Source: Roseiarcus sp963770035 (GTDB lineage: Bacteria > Pseudomonadota > Alphaproteobacteria > Rhizobiales > Beijerinckiaceae). From it: a DNA stretch of 64,000 nt. Under the pieces are notes generated by a model. The model made no database searches. It had not been told where the DNA came from and saw nothing but the letters and a program-made list of their open reading frames with translations. The translations under genes were made by a program, and so were the position numbers. Location: NCBI GenBank assembly GCA_963770035.1, contig CAVYON010000028.1, positions 1-64,000 on the forward strand, given 5' to 3'. Positions 8,995 to 17,491 of the stretch are shown piece after piece. The first letter of the stretch is position 1. Each line of letters starts with the position of its first letter.

Positions 8995-11044
8995 AGCGCC
9001 CCTCTTTCTTGAAGCGCATGAAGGCGGCCGCGCCCTCGGCCATCTTATTCTCCCAGGCGTCGGCCGACGCGATCGACGGCAGCCGGCCCCTCTCCTTCTT
9101 GAACTTGGAGGCCCGGACCGCGAGGGTCTTTGCCTCTTCGGGCGTCAGGGTCGTACGCTTGGCGGCGATCGCCGCCTTGACCTGTATGAGCCGTTCCTCG
9201 GTCATGCTCTTGGCGAGAATCGCGTAGGCCTCGCCGAACGGATTGATCTGGTCGATCAGATCGATGTCGAGGCCGGTGACGTCCATCGCATATTTGCGCA
9301 CGCCGTCGACAAAAGCGGTATTGCCGCTCTCTTCGCCTTCAGCGAAGCCGCCGCCGGCGGCCCCGCCGCTGTTGGCGATTTCCTTCGCCTTCTGGGTGAG
9401 GTTCAGCGCGGCGACGGCGTGCTGTCGCACCGCCTCCTGATCCGCCTCGTCCAGTTCGGGATATTTGTCCTTGACGATCTTGCCCATCCGGACCTGGGTC
9501 AACTCCTCCGGGACCAGTTCCTCGTCGAAAATACCGCGCTCGATCGTCGTCTTGTCCTGCACGAAGGCGGCGATGACCTCGTTCAGGTCCTCCTGACAGA
9601 TGCGCGTCGCCTCCTCGCTGTTCGGAGTCGCAAGCCCCTTGATCTCGATCTGGAACTTGCCGCTTTGCTCATCGAAGCCAACGTTGCATTTGTCGGGGTC
9701 GTAGCCGCCCTCGCCGTAATCGAAGCCCGGCGTCGGACCATTGTTCGGATTCTTCGGCTTGAATTCGAAGCGCGGCGCCAGCACCTGCTCCATCAGCAGG
9801 CTCGCCGCGATCGCCTTCAGCGTATCATTCACCGCGCCGGTCACAGCGTCGTTGGCGGCGTCCGGCTCGGCGATCAGGTTCGAGAAGTGCGCGCGCGTCT
9901 TGCCCGGCGCGTCGCGGGTCGCGCGCCCGATAATCTGCACGATCTCGGTGAGACTGGCGCGGTAGCCGACCGTCAGCGCGTGTTCGCACCAGATCCAGTC
10001 GAAACCCTCCTTCGCCATGCCGAGCGCGATGATGATGTCGACGTAGTCGCGATTGTTCTTCTGCGTCGGGTCCTTGAGCGCGGCGGAGACCTTGTCCCGC
10101 TTGGCGGGATCATCGTCCACGAGGTCCGCGATCCGCAACAGGCGCCCCTCGGGCGTCTTGACGAGCTGGAAGCCGGTCGCGGGGTCGGAGCCTTCCCAGT
10201 TCCCCAGCGCCCCAAAGATGTGCTCGACCTCCTTGACCTTGTCCTTCGTGCTCTCGCGCGAGTTGACGTTCGGGATATGGACGATCGTCTTCTCGGAGGG
10301 GTCGAGCACCTTGAGGATGTCCTCGGCATAGGCGCCGGCGTAGAAGAAATAGCCGATGTCGAGCTGCTTCAGATATTCGTAGCCGTTGAGCTGCTCGTAG
10401 TAGGTGTAGGTGACGGTGTCGAACTTCGCCTCGTCCTGCGGGGTCAGCACGGCGTCGGCGTCGCCTCGGAAATAGGAGCCGGTCATCGCGACGATATGCA
10501 CCCGGTCGCGGGCGATGAACTGGGTCAGGTGCAGGCCGAGCTTGTTGTCCGGATTGGCCGAGACGTGGTGGAATTCGTCGACGGCGATCAGCCGGTCGTC
10601 GAACGCCTCGACGCCGAACTGAGCGACGGCGAAGCGGAAGGTGGCGTGGGTGCAGACCAGCACCTTGTCGCCGCTCACCAGAAAGGCGCCGACCGCCTTG
10701 ACCTTGCCGCCGTTGTCGGGGCCGGGGGCGTTGCAGAGGTTCCATTTCGGCTCGACGCGCCAGTCGGCCCAGAAGCCGAACTTCGACAGCGGCTCGTCCT
10801 GAAAGCTCGCGCCGATGGTCTTTTCGGGCACGACGACGATCGCCTGCCTCAGTCCCTGGTTCTGGAGCTTGTCGAGGGCGATGAACATGAGCGCGCGGCT
10901 CTTGCCGGACGCCGGGGGCGACTTGATCAGGAGATACTGTTCGCCCCGCTTCTCATAGGCGCGTTCCTGCATCGGCCGCATGCCCAACGCGTTGGCCTTG
11001 GTCGAACTGCCGTTGCGGGCATAGGAGACGGAGACGGAGGGCAC
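8987..11044 (-). CDS. SF2 DEAD/DEAH-type helicase of a putative restriction/defence cassette
   Basis: About 685 residues. Motif I is SPPASGKS (residues 42-49), motif II VDEFHHVS, motif III MTGSYF, and motif VI EIVQIIGRATRD with the arginine finger. The C-terminal 300 residues have no motif I know. The fold resembles the type III restriction/DISARM-type ATPases. The GTG at 11044 is the first start in this frame, but homologous-looking sequence (KGSAVV) precedes it. One missing A near 11062 would join it to the upstream frame, so the true N-terminus may lie further up. Coupled to the GIY-YIG gene downstream. Confidence 0.85.
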   Translation of the reverse strand: MPSVSVSYARNGSSTKANALGMRPMQERAYEKRGEQYLLIKSPPASGKSRALMFIALDKLQNQGLRQAIVVVPEKTIGASFQDEPLSKFGFWADWRVEPKWNLCNAPGPDNGGKVKAVGAFLVSGDKVLVCTHATFRFAVAQFGVEAFDDRLIAVDEFHHVSANPDNKLGLHLTQFIARDRVHIVAMTGSYFRGDADAVLTPQDEAKFDTVTYTYYEQLNGYEYLKQLDIGYFFYAGAYAEDILKVLDPSEKTIVHIPNVNSRESTKDKVKEVEHIFGALGNWEGSDPATGFQLVKTPEGRLLRIADLVDDDPAKRDKVSAALKDPTQKNNRDYVDIIIALGMAKEGFDWIWCEHALTVGYRASLTEIVQIIGRATRDAPGKTRAHFSNLIAEPDAANDAVTGAVNDTLKAIAASLLMEQVLAPRFEFKPKNPNNGPTPGFDYGEGGYDPDKCNVGFDEQSGKFQIEIKGLATPNSEEATRICQEDLNEVIAAFVQDKTTIERGIFDEELVPEELTQVRMGKIVKDKYPELDEADQEAVRQHAVAALNLTQKAKEIANSGGAAGGGFAEGEESGNTAFVDGVRKYAMDVTGLDIDLIDQINPFGEAYAILAKSMTEERLIQVKAAIAAKRTTLTPEEAKTLAVRASKFKKERGRLPSIASADAWENKMAEGAAAFMRFKKEGRYE

Positions 11045-11061
11045 GACGGCCGAACCCTTCC

Positions 11062-11238
11062 GACCTTGAGCAGCCCTTCGCGCCCCGCCGCGTTGCTGAC
11101 GCCTTTGCGCGGCGCCCCTGGCAAAATTAATTTTGCGGTCTGAAAGAAGCCAGCCGGAACCTCCGCAATATCGGACGTGTCAACGTCCTCATCCGGGATC
11201 GCCTCGATCTCAGCGACGCGCTCTTTGGAGATAGGCAT
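11062..11238 (-). pseudogene. brnA: BrnA-like antitoxin, C-terminus lost at the helicase junction
   Basis: Begins MPISKERVAEIEAIPDEDVD, then TSDIAEVPAGFFQTAKLILPG, the clear N-terminal half of BrnA antitoxins, which bind and repress with BrnT. After about residue 45 the expected C-terminal DNA-binding segment is missing and the frame flows into sequence leading to the helicase. Start ATG at 11238 overlaps the end of brnT, as usual for this pair. Either the antitoxin has been truncated by fusion to the cassette, or the junction contains an error; homology stops well before any visible indel. Confidence 0.65.
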
Positions 11239-11498
11239 CGAATGCTTTCCTTTCGTTCCTTGTCGCCTTCCGCGCGCTGATGATCCGTGTCTTTCCATCT
11301 CTCTCCGTGGGCGCCACGCACACAACCGTCGTGCCGCCTATGAGCCCAAAACTGATCTCGCGCTCCTCGGAATGGTGCGTGGGATCCGGCCCGGAAACGA
11401 CAGGTCCCTCCCAGATCGTCGCCGCCTCCTCGAAGCTGAATTCCGTGTTTCGTGAGATTGGCGGCATTCTTTGCGGGGTCCCACTCGAACTGGTCCAT
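11210..11498 (-). CDS. brnT: BrnT-like RNase toxin, single-base frameshift
   Basis: MDQFEWDPAKNAANLTKHG in one frame continues in the next as SFEEAATIWEG, HSEEREISFGL and TRIISARKATRNERKAF, which is the whole BrnT family pattern. BrnT is a small ribosome-independent RNase of RelE-like fold. The break is at GAATTC (11438-11443). Reading five bases instead of six restores HGI-SFEEAATI without further change. 289 nt is 96 codons plus one base. The gene is therefore probably intact. Confidence 0.85.
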
Positions 11499-11620
11499 AA
11501 GGATGCCCCATCCCTTAGGTGCGCTTCCGCCAGGCCGTTATCAAGCTTTGGTTGACTTGGCGGCAGTAGGCTCGTCTTGAAGCTCGCGCCGACACCGCAA
11601 CGGAGGGTTCGTTGGGATCG

Positions 11621-11989
11621 TCATGGGTCGGAGTCCGGCGGGATCAGGGGACGGAGCGCGGCGATGAGGCCCGGAAGTCTTTCGGTCGTCACGCGCCAGA
11701 CGATGTCGAGCCGCACATCGTCGTAGCCGTGGATAAGACGGTGGCGCAGGCCGGTCATCTCGCGCCAGGGAATGTCCGGATGGGCGGATGAGAAGGCCTT
11801 CGACACCTTTCCCGCCGCCTCGCCGATCACTGCCAGTTTTCGGATGACGGCGCTCTGATGCAGGGCGCTGGCGAGGAAGGCGCGCTCATCGAGGCCGGCG
11901 ACGAAGGAGAGCGCGTCCTCGGCCGCGAGCCTCATGTCGAGCAAAAGCGCGGGATCGCGCGCGCCCTCGTCCGGACGATCAGGCGGCAT
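11621..11989 (-). CDS. hepT: HepT-like HEPN toxin (DUF86)
   Basis: 122 residues, all-helical. The HEPN RNase motif R-x4-H-x-Y is seen as RHRLIHGYDDV near residue 83. Upstream helices (LDMRLAAEDALSFV, ALHQSAVIRKLAVIGEAA) match DUF86. It is the toxin of the HepT-MntA system, whose partner AMPylates the tyrosine of this motif. The start ATG at 11989 overlaps the mntA stop by 11 bases. Confidence 0.9.
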   Translation of the reverse strand: MPPDRPDEGARDPALLLDMRLAAEDALSFVAGLDERAFLASALHQSAVIRKLAVIGEAAGKVSKAFSSAHPDIPWREMTGLRHRLIHGYDDVRLDIVWRVTTERLPGLIAALRPLIPPDSDP

Positions 11990-12293
11990 AGACAGGCTCG
12001 GCCCCGTTCAGGATCAGCCGACGGCGGATATAGTTGCGGCTCGTCTCGACATCCTTGCGATCGACGAGATCCACCGGCCGTTCGAGCAGCGCTTCGAGCG
12101 CGTCGCGGAAGTCGAGATAGCGCGTTAAGCCGTCATCCGGCGGTTCGAACTCAACAAGAAAATCGACGTCGCTGGTCTCGGCGTCGAAATCTGCGCCGCG
12201 CGCCGCCGAGCCGAAGACATCGAGCCGCGCCACGCCGAACCGCCGGCAGAGGGTTTGCAGTTCGACGCGCTTTTGTTCGACCGTCGCATGCAC
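11979..12293 (-). CDS. mntA: MntA-like nucleotidyltransferase antitoxin
   Basis: 104 residues of minimal nucleotidyltransferase fold. The motif FGSAARGADFDAETSDVDFL gives the GS pair and the two catalytic aspartates of DxD. It probably neutralises HepT by adding AMP to it, as shown for characterised pairs. Starts with GTG at 12293, following AAAGGA; the next gene, hepT, overlaps its end. A complete and probably active module. Confidence 0.9.
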   Translation of the reverse strand: MHATVEQKRVELQTLCRRFGVARLDVFGSAARGADFDAETSDVDFLVEFEPPDDGLTRYLDFRDALEALLERPVDLVDRKDVETSRNYIRRRLILNGAEPVYAA

Positions 12294-12343
12294 CGAAGGA
12301 GTCCTTTCCTGCTCGCAATCTAGATTACGCAGATCATAGAGGC

Positions 12344-12417
12344 CCCGTCATCGCGAGCGAAGCGAAGCGATCCAGAGGAACGTAGAGCGCCCGGCGGCCC
12401 CTGGATTGCTCGTCGCC
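12344..12417. repeat. Intergenic REP-like palindrome (GTCATCGCGAGCG class)
   Basis: Contains CCCGTCATCGCGAGCG, then AAGCGATCCAGAGG and, 35 bases on, CCCCTGGATTGCTCGTCGCC, which folds back on the first part. It is a degenerate relative of the perfect element at 17368-17454. Confidence 0.5.
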
Positions 12418-12490
12418 TTGGGTCGCAGCCTGCGACATTGAAACATCTCTCCTGGCTGCTTGATTCCTTGCTTGGCGGTCGGCGCGCGGC

Positions 12491-12621
12491 TTCCTCCCCC
12501 TTGTGGGGGAGGATTGAGGAGGGGGGTCGCACTGAACTTCGAAAGTTTGGCGTCCTTCCCCTTGCAAATGAGAGATCAGCGCGACCCCCCATCCCTGCCT
12601 TCCCCCACAAGGGGGGAAGGA
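12491..12621. repeat. Palindromic MITE/REP-like element, copy 1
   Basis: About 131 bases bounded by imperfect terminal inverted repeats of about 40 bases. The left arm begins TTCCTCCCCCTTGTGGG and ends GGGGGGTCGC; the right arm begins GCGACCCCCC and ends CCCACAAGGGGGGAAGGA. There is no coding capacity. The form fits a non-autonomous intergenic element. Confidence 0.75.
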
Positions 12622-12659
12622 GAACGCCTTCAGTTTGACCGGCGCGCATCACCAGGCAG

Positions 12660-12905
12660 TTACTCCTCTCCTATCCCGGCTCCTCGAGCCTCGGCCCTTC
12701 GCGCGCTGCCCTTCGGCGGCTTCCCGCCTTCGCCATCCTTGGCGGCGGTCATCTTCGTATAAAGCTCGAACAGCTTTTCCAGCCGCTCCGTGTCATTTTT
12801 GAACCGGCGGCCAATGTAGATGCGCTCCAGCGCCTCGTCGTTGCGCTCGTGCGCCTCTCGCAAGTCGGCCGGCATGGCGTCGGGGTCGTAGAGGTCGGCG
12901 ATCGT
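12660..12905 (-). pseudogene. Second copy of the methyltransferase C-terminus
   Basis: Encodes IADLYDPDAMPADLREAH, RIYIGRRFKNDTERLEKLF and a basic tail ending RGAGIGEE before the stop at 12660. It is the duplicated 3' end of the methyltransferase gene, cut off from the rest by copy 2 of the palindromic element. No start or RBS. Confidence 0.8.
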
Positions 12906-12913
12906 CGCGCGGC

Positions 12914-13047
12914 TTCCTCCCCCCTTGTGGGGGAGGATTGAGGAGGGGGGTCGCACTGAACTTCGAAAGTTTGGCTCGTCCTTCCCCTTGCAAATGAGAG
13001 GTCAGCGCGACCCCCCATCCCTGCCTTCCCCCACAAGGGGGGAAGGA
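12914..13047. repeat. Palindromic MITE/REP-like element, copy 2
   Basis: Same structure as 12491-12621, with a few single-base additions in the C and G runs and around CTCGTCC. Confidence 0.75.
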
Positions 13048-13085
13048 GAACGCCTTCAATTTGACCGGCGCGCATCACCAGGCAG

Positions 13086-15998
13086 TTACTCCTCTCCTAT
13101 CCCGGCTCCTCGAGCCTCGGCCCTTCGCACGCTGCCCTTCGGCGGCTTCCCGCCTTCGCCATCCTTGGCGGCGGTCATTTTCGTGTAAAGCTCGAACAGC
13201 TTTTCCAGCCGCTCGGTGTCGTTCTTGAACCGGCGGCCGATGTAGATGCGCTCCAGCACTTCGTAGTTCGCTCGGTGTCGTTCTTGAACCGGCGGCCGAT
13301 GTAGATGCGCTCCAGCACCTCGTCGTTACGCTCGTGCGCCTCTCGCAGGTCGGCGGGCATGGCGTCGGGGTCGTAGAGATCGGCGATCGTCGCCGGGAAA
13401 TGCGCCTCGCGGGCCAGCAGGATGTCCTCGGCGCAGCGGGTCAAGTCGGCCTTGTTCTTTTCGGTCAGCGTTGGGACCGGGAAAGTGTTCCAGCCGAGGT
13501 TGTTCGAATATCAGAATTCAGTTCGCAGTCTTACCGCAAATAGTAGATATCCATACTCAGATGAAGTTTGGATGTAATGAATAGAAAAGTCTACTAGAGC
13601 GAAGGCTTTGTAAATGGCAAAAGCTAGATGTTGTAATTACTATATTTCGAGTTCCAACAGGCCGACTGGTAAATACTGCTCTCCTTTCCGAAGAAACCTG
13701 TGGGCACCAAAAATTGCGAGTCATCGACAAGTATCTCCTATTGAACGAAATCTGGTGCGGTCGCGCCGTAAGTGTGGCCGCAACTTCGCCGCCGTTTTTC
13801 CGGTACGCTAAGGACATTATCAATTCGCGCTGGACACCTCTGGCACTTTCTCGGATCAATCAGACTAAATCTGTTATCGTCATAGCCACAGGCAATAGCG
13901 AAGCCACCCATGATATGAACTCCGCTAGTTCCAGTAAGCTCGACGTATTATGAAGACAAACTCCGGTTCGAGTCGAGCTAAGCCTTCGGGCTGAAGCTGC
14001 GTCAAGAAAAAGATTTCCCCCGTCATAAGGCGCATTGCCGAGTGATCATCGGAGACAGACCATTGCTGATTCTTAGATTTTCCGACAAACGATGACATCG
14101 TCGCCTTCAACAAGATATGCATTTATATTTATGCACTCTCCTTGGGACGATACTCGCCATAAATGTGTTTTTGCCGAATATGGCGTTTCGTTAGTCAGTC
14201 CAATGATGGTACAGGAAACACCGGCATTATGTTGTGCGATTGTTCGCCCATTTGAAAGAGTGCGATAGGCAAATTCAAGCCGGCATGCATAATTATAAAC
14301 AAGTGGCCAAAGAACAGATACATGTATTCCTTGACAGATAGAATTAGTCGTAACAAACGTGACGGCGTTTATCTCCAAATCTAAGAAACTGACTAAATCT
14401 TTATTATAAACCAGCCCGCACACGTAGTCTAAAGATTCGTTATGATTTCTCATCATGACACAAATATTTGAGCCATATCATTTTTCTGATCGCTGGTCAT
14501 GTTTCTTTCCCCCTATGTATGGAGGATTGCCGCATATATAAGTTTCTCCGCCTGCATTCTCGAAATCGATTTGCGCTTGATCAAGCGGCGTGCTGAAACA
14601 GATCGTCGGCGTGCCAGCTTCACGCCCGTCCCTGTCGGCGGACAAACGCTCAACCAATCCAGCCGCAGCGCATTTCCGCAAGTGATCCAGTTCTCCGCGT
14701 TCAGCGGCAGGAACTCGGCCAGCGCCTCCTTCTGGCCCGCGGTAGAGCACGTCGCACTGGATACTCGGCGATGATGAGGGCAAGCCGCGCGATCTCGGCC
14801 GGAAAGTCGCGCAGCTCGATCCCGCGAAAATTCGTCAGCGGAATATCGCTCTTGCAGCCCGTCTTCCTTTCGTCGCCGGTTGATCTCCGCCTCGATCGCC
14901 CGCATCTCCTTGTAGGCGATGACGAGGAAATTGCCGGAGCCGCAGGCCGGGTCGAACACCCGGATCCGCGCCATGCGCCTGCGCAGGTTGAGCAGCATCC
15001 GGGAATTGTCGCCGGCCTCCTCCAAACGCGCCCGCAGGTCGTCGAGGAACAGCGGGTTCAGCACCTTCAAAATGTTCGGCACGCTGGTGTAGTGCATCCC
15101 AAGCGCGCCGCGCTCCTCGTCCTCCGCGACCGCCTGGATCATCGACCCGAAAATGTCCGGGTTGATCTTGGTCCAGTCGAGCCGGCCGACGTGAAGGAGA
15201 TAGGCGCGCGCGGCCCGGCTGAAGCGCGGCGCGTCCAGGCTGCCCGAAAACAGCCCGCCGTTCACGTAAGGGAAGCGCGTCGGCCCAGCGCGGCAGCTTC
15301 GCCGCCGCGCGGTCCGCGCCCTTGGTGTTCATCGCCCGGAAGATCGCGCCGATCACCTCATGGGTGTTGGACGAGTCCCGTTCGCTCATCTGTTCGATGG
15401 CGCCACTGAAAAGCGAGTCGCCCAGAAAGATGTCGGTCCGTTGCGCGAAGAAGCAGAAGATCAGCCGCGCCATGAAATGGTTCATGTCGTGGCGGCGGGC
15501 GGCCGAGCCCCAATCGGGGTTTTCCTTCAGGAGCTCGACATAGAGCCGGTTCAGCCGGCTCGTCGCCCTGATGTCGAAGGCGTTCTCGCTGATCTGCTGG
15601 ACGGTCGTAATGCCGGCGAGGGGCAGGAAGAAGCCGAAATGGTCCGGGAAGTCGGCGTAGCGGCAGGCGACGGTCCCGCCGCCGCCGACGTCCTCGGCTT
15701 CGAACCACTCGCCGTCCGTCGCCAGAACGAATTTCGCCTTCGCCTTGGCCGTCGCCGGGCTGGCCTTCAGCGCCGCCAGCGTTTTCGTGACCTCGCCGGA
15801 GGCGGCGACGGCGATATGGATGTTGTTGGTCTGAAGGACGCCGCCGAGGTCCGACCTGTTCGATTCGCCCTTGCGGAGGCGTTTGAGCGTCGTCTCTTTG
15901 TTGCCGAACGCTTCGAGGAAGGCGAACGGGAACTCCTGCGGATCAAACGGCCGCTCGGCCAGCCTGGTTACCGCCTCTTCGATCTCGACAGCGTTCAT
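13086..15998 (-). pseudogene. MmeI-like class I DNA (adenine) methyltransferase, decayed
   Basis: Starts MNAVEIEEAVTRLAERPFD at 15998. The N-terminal and spacer regions (FPFAFLEAFGNKETTLKRLR, MNHFMARLIFCFFAQRTDIF) are like MmeI-type enzymes but without an obvious D-E-x-K nuclease motif. SAM motif I is VFDPACGSGNFLV; motif IV is ICGNPPYIG. The recognition-domain part (13500-14480) is much more AT-rich than its surroundings yet still reads TTNSICQGIHVSVLWPLVY and PQVSSERR. Then comes NNLGWNTFPVP and LYDPDAMPADLREAH to the stop at 13086. The frame changes several times (about 15270, 14850-14750, 14650, 14470 and others), and a TGA replaces the Arg codon before YSNNLGWN. With a 59-bp internal duplication as well, I consider it inactive. 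Confidence 0.8.
13211..13328. repeat. 59-bp tandem duplication inside the methyltransferase 3' end
   Basis: GCTCGGTGTCGTTCTTGAAC at 13211 recurs at 13270, with the following bases also repeated. 59 is not a multiple of three, so the duplication shifts the frame within RFKNDTER. Confidence 0.9.
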
Positions 15999-16170
15999 TT
16001 TCTAGAATCGCCCACCGGGCCGACAGTCCCCGCAACGCAGCATCGATAGCTCGTTTTTATGCGGCCACGCCAGGAAGATGTTTTGAACGCCGCTTTGCGC
16101 CACCGGCATGAGCGGCCCTCCCCCGCCTCCGCAAAAATCCCGCCCCGCTGAAACCTTTCGGCGTTTTGAC

Positions 16171-16460
16171 CCCGTCACCGCAAACCCCGCATCTTGGAAA
16201 GAAAGCTGGCGAAAGTGTAATCTTCGCGCCACATTTTTGGCCCGGATCTCCCCGATGACCGTCGCCGCTGAACAGGAAATTCCGCTCAGCCAGAACTGGA
16301 CCTCGAGATCGGCAGACGCAGGATGTCGCGCAGAGCAGAAACGTTGATTCCACTGCCCGTCGCTTTGCTGGCCGTGAGCGTCGCCGCGCACGCCACGAGC
16401 CGCTCGCCCACCGCCGACCTGATGGATCCGTCGCCAACCCGTCCGTCAAGGAAATGGTGA
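16171..16460 (+). pseudogene. Truncated copy of the cupredoxin gene 5' region
   Basis: Matches 17492-17795 (upstream DNA, signal peptide and start of the mature protein) with many substitutions. The frame from ATG 16323 gives a signal-like LPVALLAVSVAAHATS, then LMDPSPTRPSRKW and a stop at 16460, exactly where the similarity to the intact gene ends. It lacks the whole copper domain. Confidence 0.85.
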
Positions 16461-16537
16461 CGTCGTTCTGTCCGGGAAAGCTCGCCGCACGATCGTGTGG
16501 GACGATCCCTCCCTCCACCCCACCCTGGAGAGCGTGA

Positions 16538-16993
16538 ATGAGCGAAACACAGGTTGATGATCTTTATGCCCTCCGCGCCGAGGTCGAGCAGTTGCGGAGG
16601 CAGAGCGACGAAACACGCCGCAGCACGCATATTCTCAGCGAGCAGGCGCATGACCATGCCGCGCTGATCCTGGCTTATCAAGAGGCGGAAAGAGCCCTCC
16701 GCGACCGCGTCGCGGTGCTGGAGGAGGCGCTGCGGAAATCCGTGGAGACTTGTGCGCGAGAAGCCGCCTATTGGGCCATCAAAGGTGGCAGTCCTGAACT
16801 GATCGCTTCAAGAATCCGCGCCCTCACCCCAGCGCAGCCCTCACCCCCTCCCGACCCCACTCCGCAGTCCGTCATAGACGCCATGGGCTTCGACCCGTTC
16901 GCGTCAACACCGGATGGCCCTCCCGCGCCCGACCCGCGCGATGAGAGGATCAGGAGGCTGGAGGAGGCGTTGGGGAAGGCACGGGCCCTTTGA
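16538..16993 (+). CDS. Hypothetical coiled-coil protein
   Basis: 151 residues that I do not assign to a named family. The N-terminal two thirds are heptad-like (LYALRAEVEQLRRQSDE, ERALRDRVAVLEEALRKS), followed by CAREAAYWAIKGGSPELIA, a proline-rich linker, and a C-terminal RIRRLEEALGKA. Such short coiled-coil proteins are frequent in prophage and plasmid DNA. The start ATG at 16538 has GGAGAG nearby upstream. It sits between the two copies of the cupredoxin 5' region, so it probably arrived with the inserted segment. Confidence 0.55.
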   Translation: MSETQVDDLYALRAEVEQLRRQSDETRRSTHILSEQAHDHAALILAYQEAERALRDRVAVLEEALRKSVETCAREAAYWAIKGGSPELIASRIRALTPAQPSPPPDPTPQSVIDAMGFDPFASTPDGPPAPDPRDERIRRLEEALGKARAL

Positions 16994-17040
16994 GGCCATG
17001 AATGTCGAGCGAGGCTGCCCTGGTCGATCTCGAAGGTCTC
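16992..17040. repeat. Micro-fragments of the trypsin-like gene
   Basis: A 20-base exact match to 18543-18562 and a 23-base exact match to about 18890-18912 lie almost side by side here. The order is the same as in the intact gene but with the 330 bases between them removed. Probably a remnant of a larger duplicated copy of the downstream region. Confidence 0.6.
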
Positions 17041-17104
17041 CTCGCTGGAATGGCTGAGGAAGATAAGCGGCATGAGATCCGATCTCTCGGACGTTCTCTG
17101 CTGA

Positions 17105-17287
17105 GCAGATTTCGGTCTATCGGAATTCCAAAACGAATACGCCATCGCCCGCGACGCTCTGGAGGTCGAGGCGGGCGTCGACCGGCGTGTCACGCGCCAG
17201 GCGACCCTCGGACTCTTTTATTCAGGTTCGCTCGCTCCGCGCGATCAGGACAACGCCATCAAGGGCCGTTTGCACGTCGCCTTCTGA
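17105..17287 (+). pseudogene. C-terminal end of an autotransporter beta-barrel
   Basis: The open frame reads YAIARDALEVEAGVDRRV, then ATLGLFYSGSLAPRDQDNAI and ends KGRLHVAF. This matches the pattern of the last two strands of alphaproteobacterial autotransporter barrels (IARDALxVEAGLD, ATLGVxYSG, and a terminal Phe for outer-membrane insertion). A stop lies directly before it and there is no start, so it is the tail of a lost gene. Confidence 0.6.
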
Positions 17288-17367
17288 GCGGCCAATGGGC
17301 GGCGGAAGGATGAGGCGGCCTGTAAAGGTTCAACCTGATCTCCTGAATCAATTCAAGCATCCCGCAA

Positions 17368-17454
17368 CCGTCATTGCGAAGAGCGACCCCCGGGTCGAAG
17401 AGCCCGGGGGGACGAAGCAACCATGGAATCTTCGCCTTCGGCTCGCAATGACGG
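17368..17454. repeat. REP-like palindrome with perfect 12-bp ends
   Basis: CCGTCATTGCGA at 17368 pairs with TCGCAATGACGG at 17443. The interior is also partly self-complementary (CCCGGGTC, GCCCGGGGGG). It belongs to the same CGTCATTGCGA class seen in degenerate form at 12344. Confidence 0.8.
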
Positions 17455-17491
17455 CGGCGGAACTTGGCGCACTTATTTTGCTGTGTGTCCT

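Larger units (their letters stand above)
12483..13392. repeat. Tandem duplication of a 423-426 bp unit (palindromic element plus methyltransferase 3' end)
   Basis: Bases 12483-12907 recur at 12906-13392 with few differences plus a 59-base internal expansion. Corresponding landmarks (CGCGCGGC at 12483 and 12906; the stop TTA at 12660 and 13086) are 423 and 426 bases apart. Each unit holds one palindromic element and one copy of the methyltransferase C-terminal coding sequence. Confidence 0.92.

Noticed and set aside
9419..11143. Plus-strand open frame of 574 codons
   Set aside because: Exactly antisense to the helicase gene, whose motifs are all in order; no motif or RBS in the antisense frame.
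12483..13392. Possible CRISPR-like array
   Set aside because: Only two long units with coding content; no short regular repeats or spacers and no cas genes.
16768..17193. Minus-strand frame containing IFLSHSSEE, resembling a TIR-domain start
   Set aside because: It is antisense to the coiled-coil gene, has no further TIR motifs, and overlaps the scar of protease-gene fragments.
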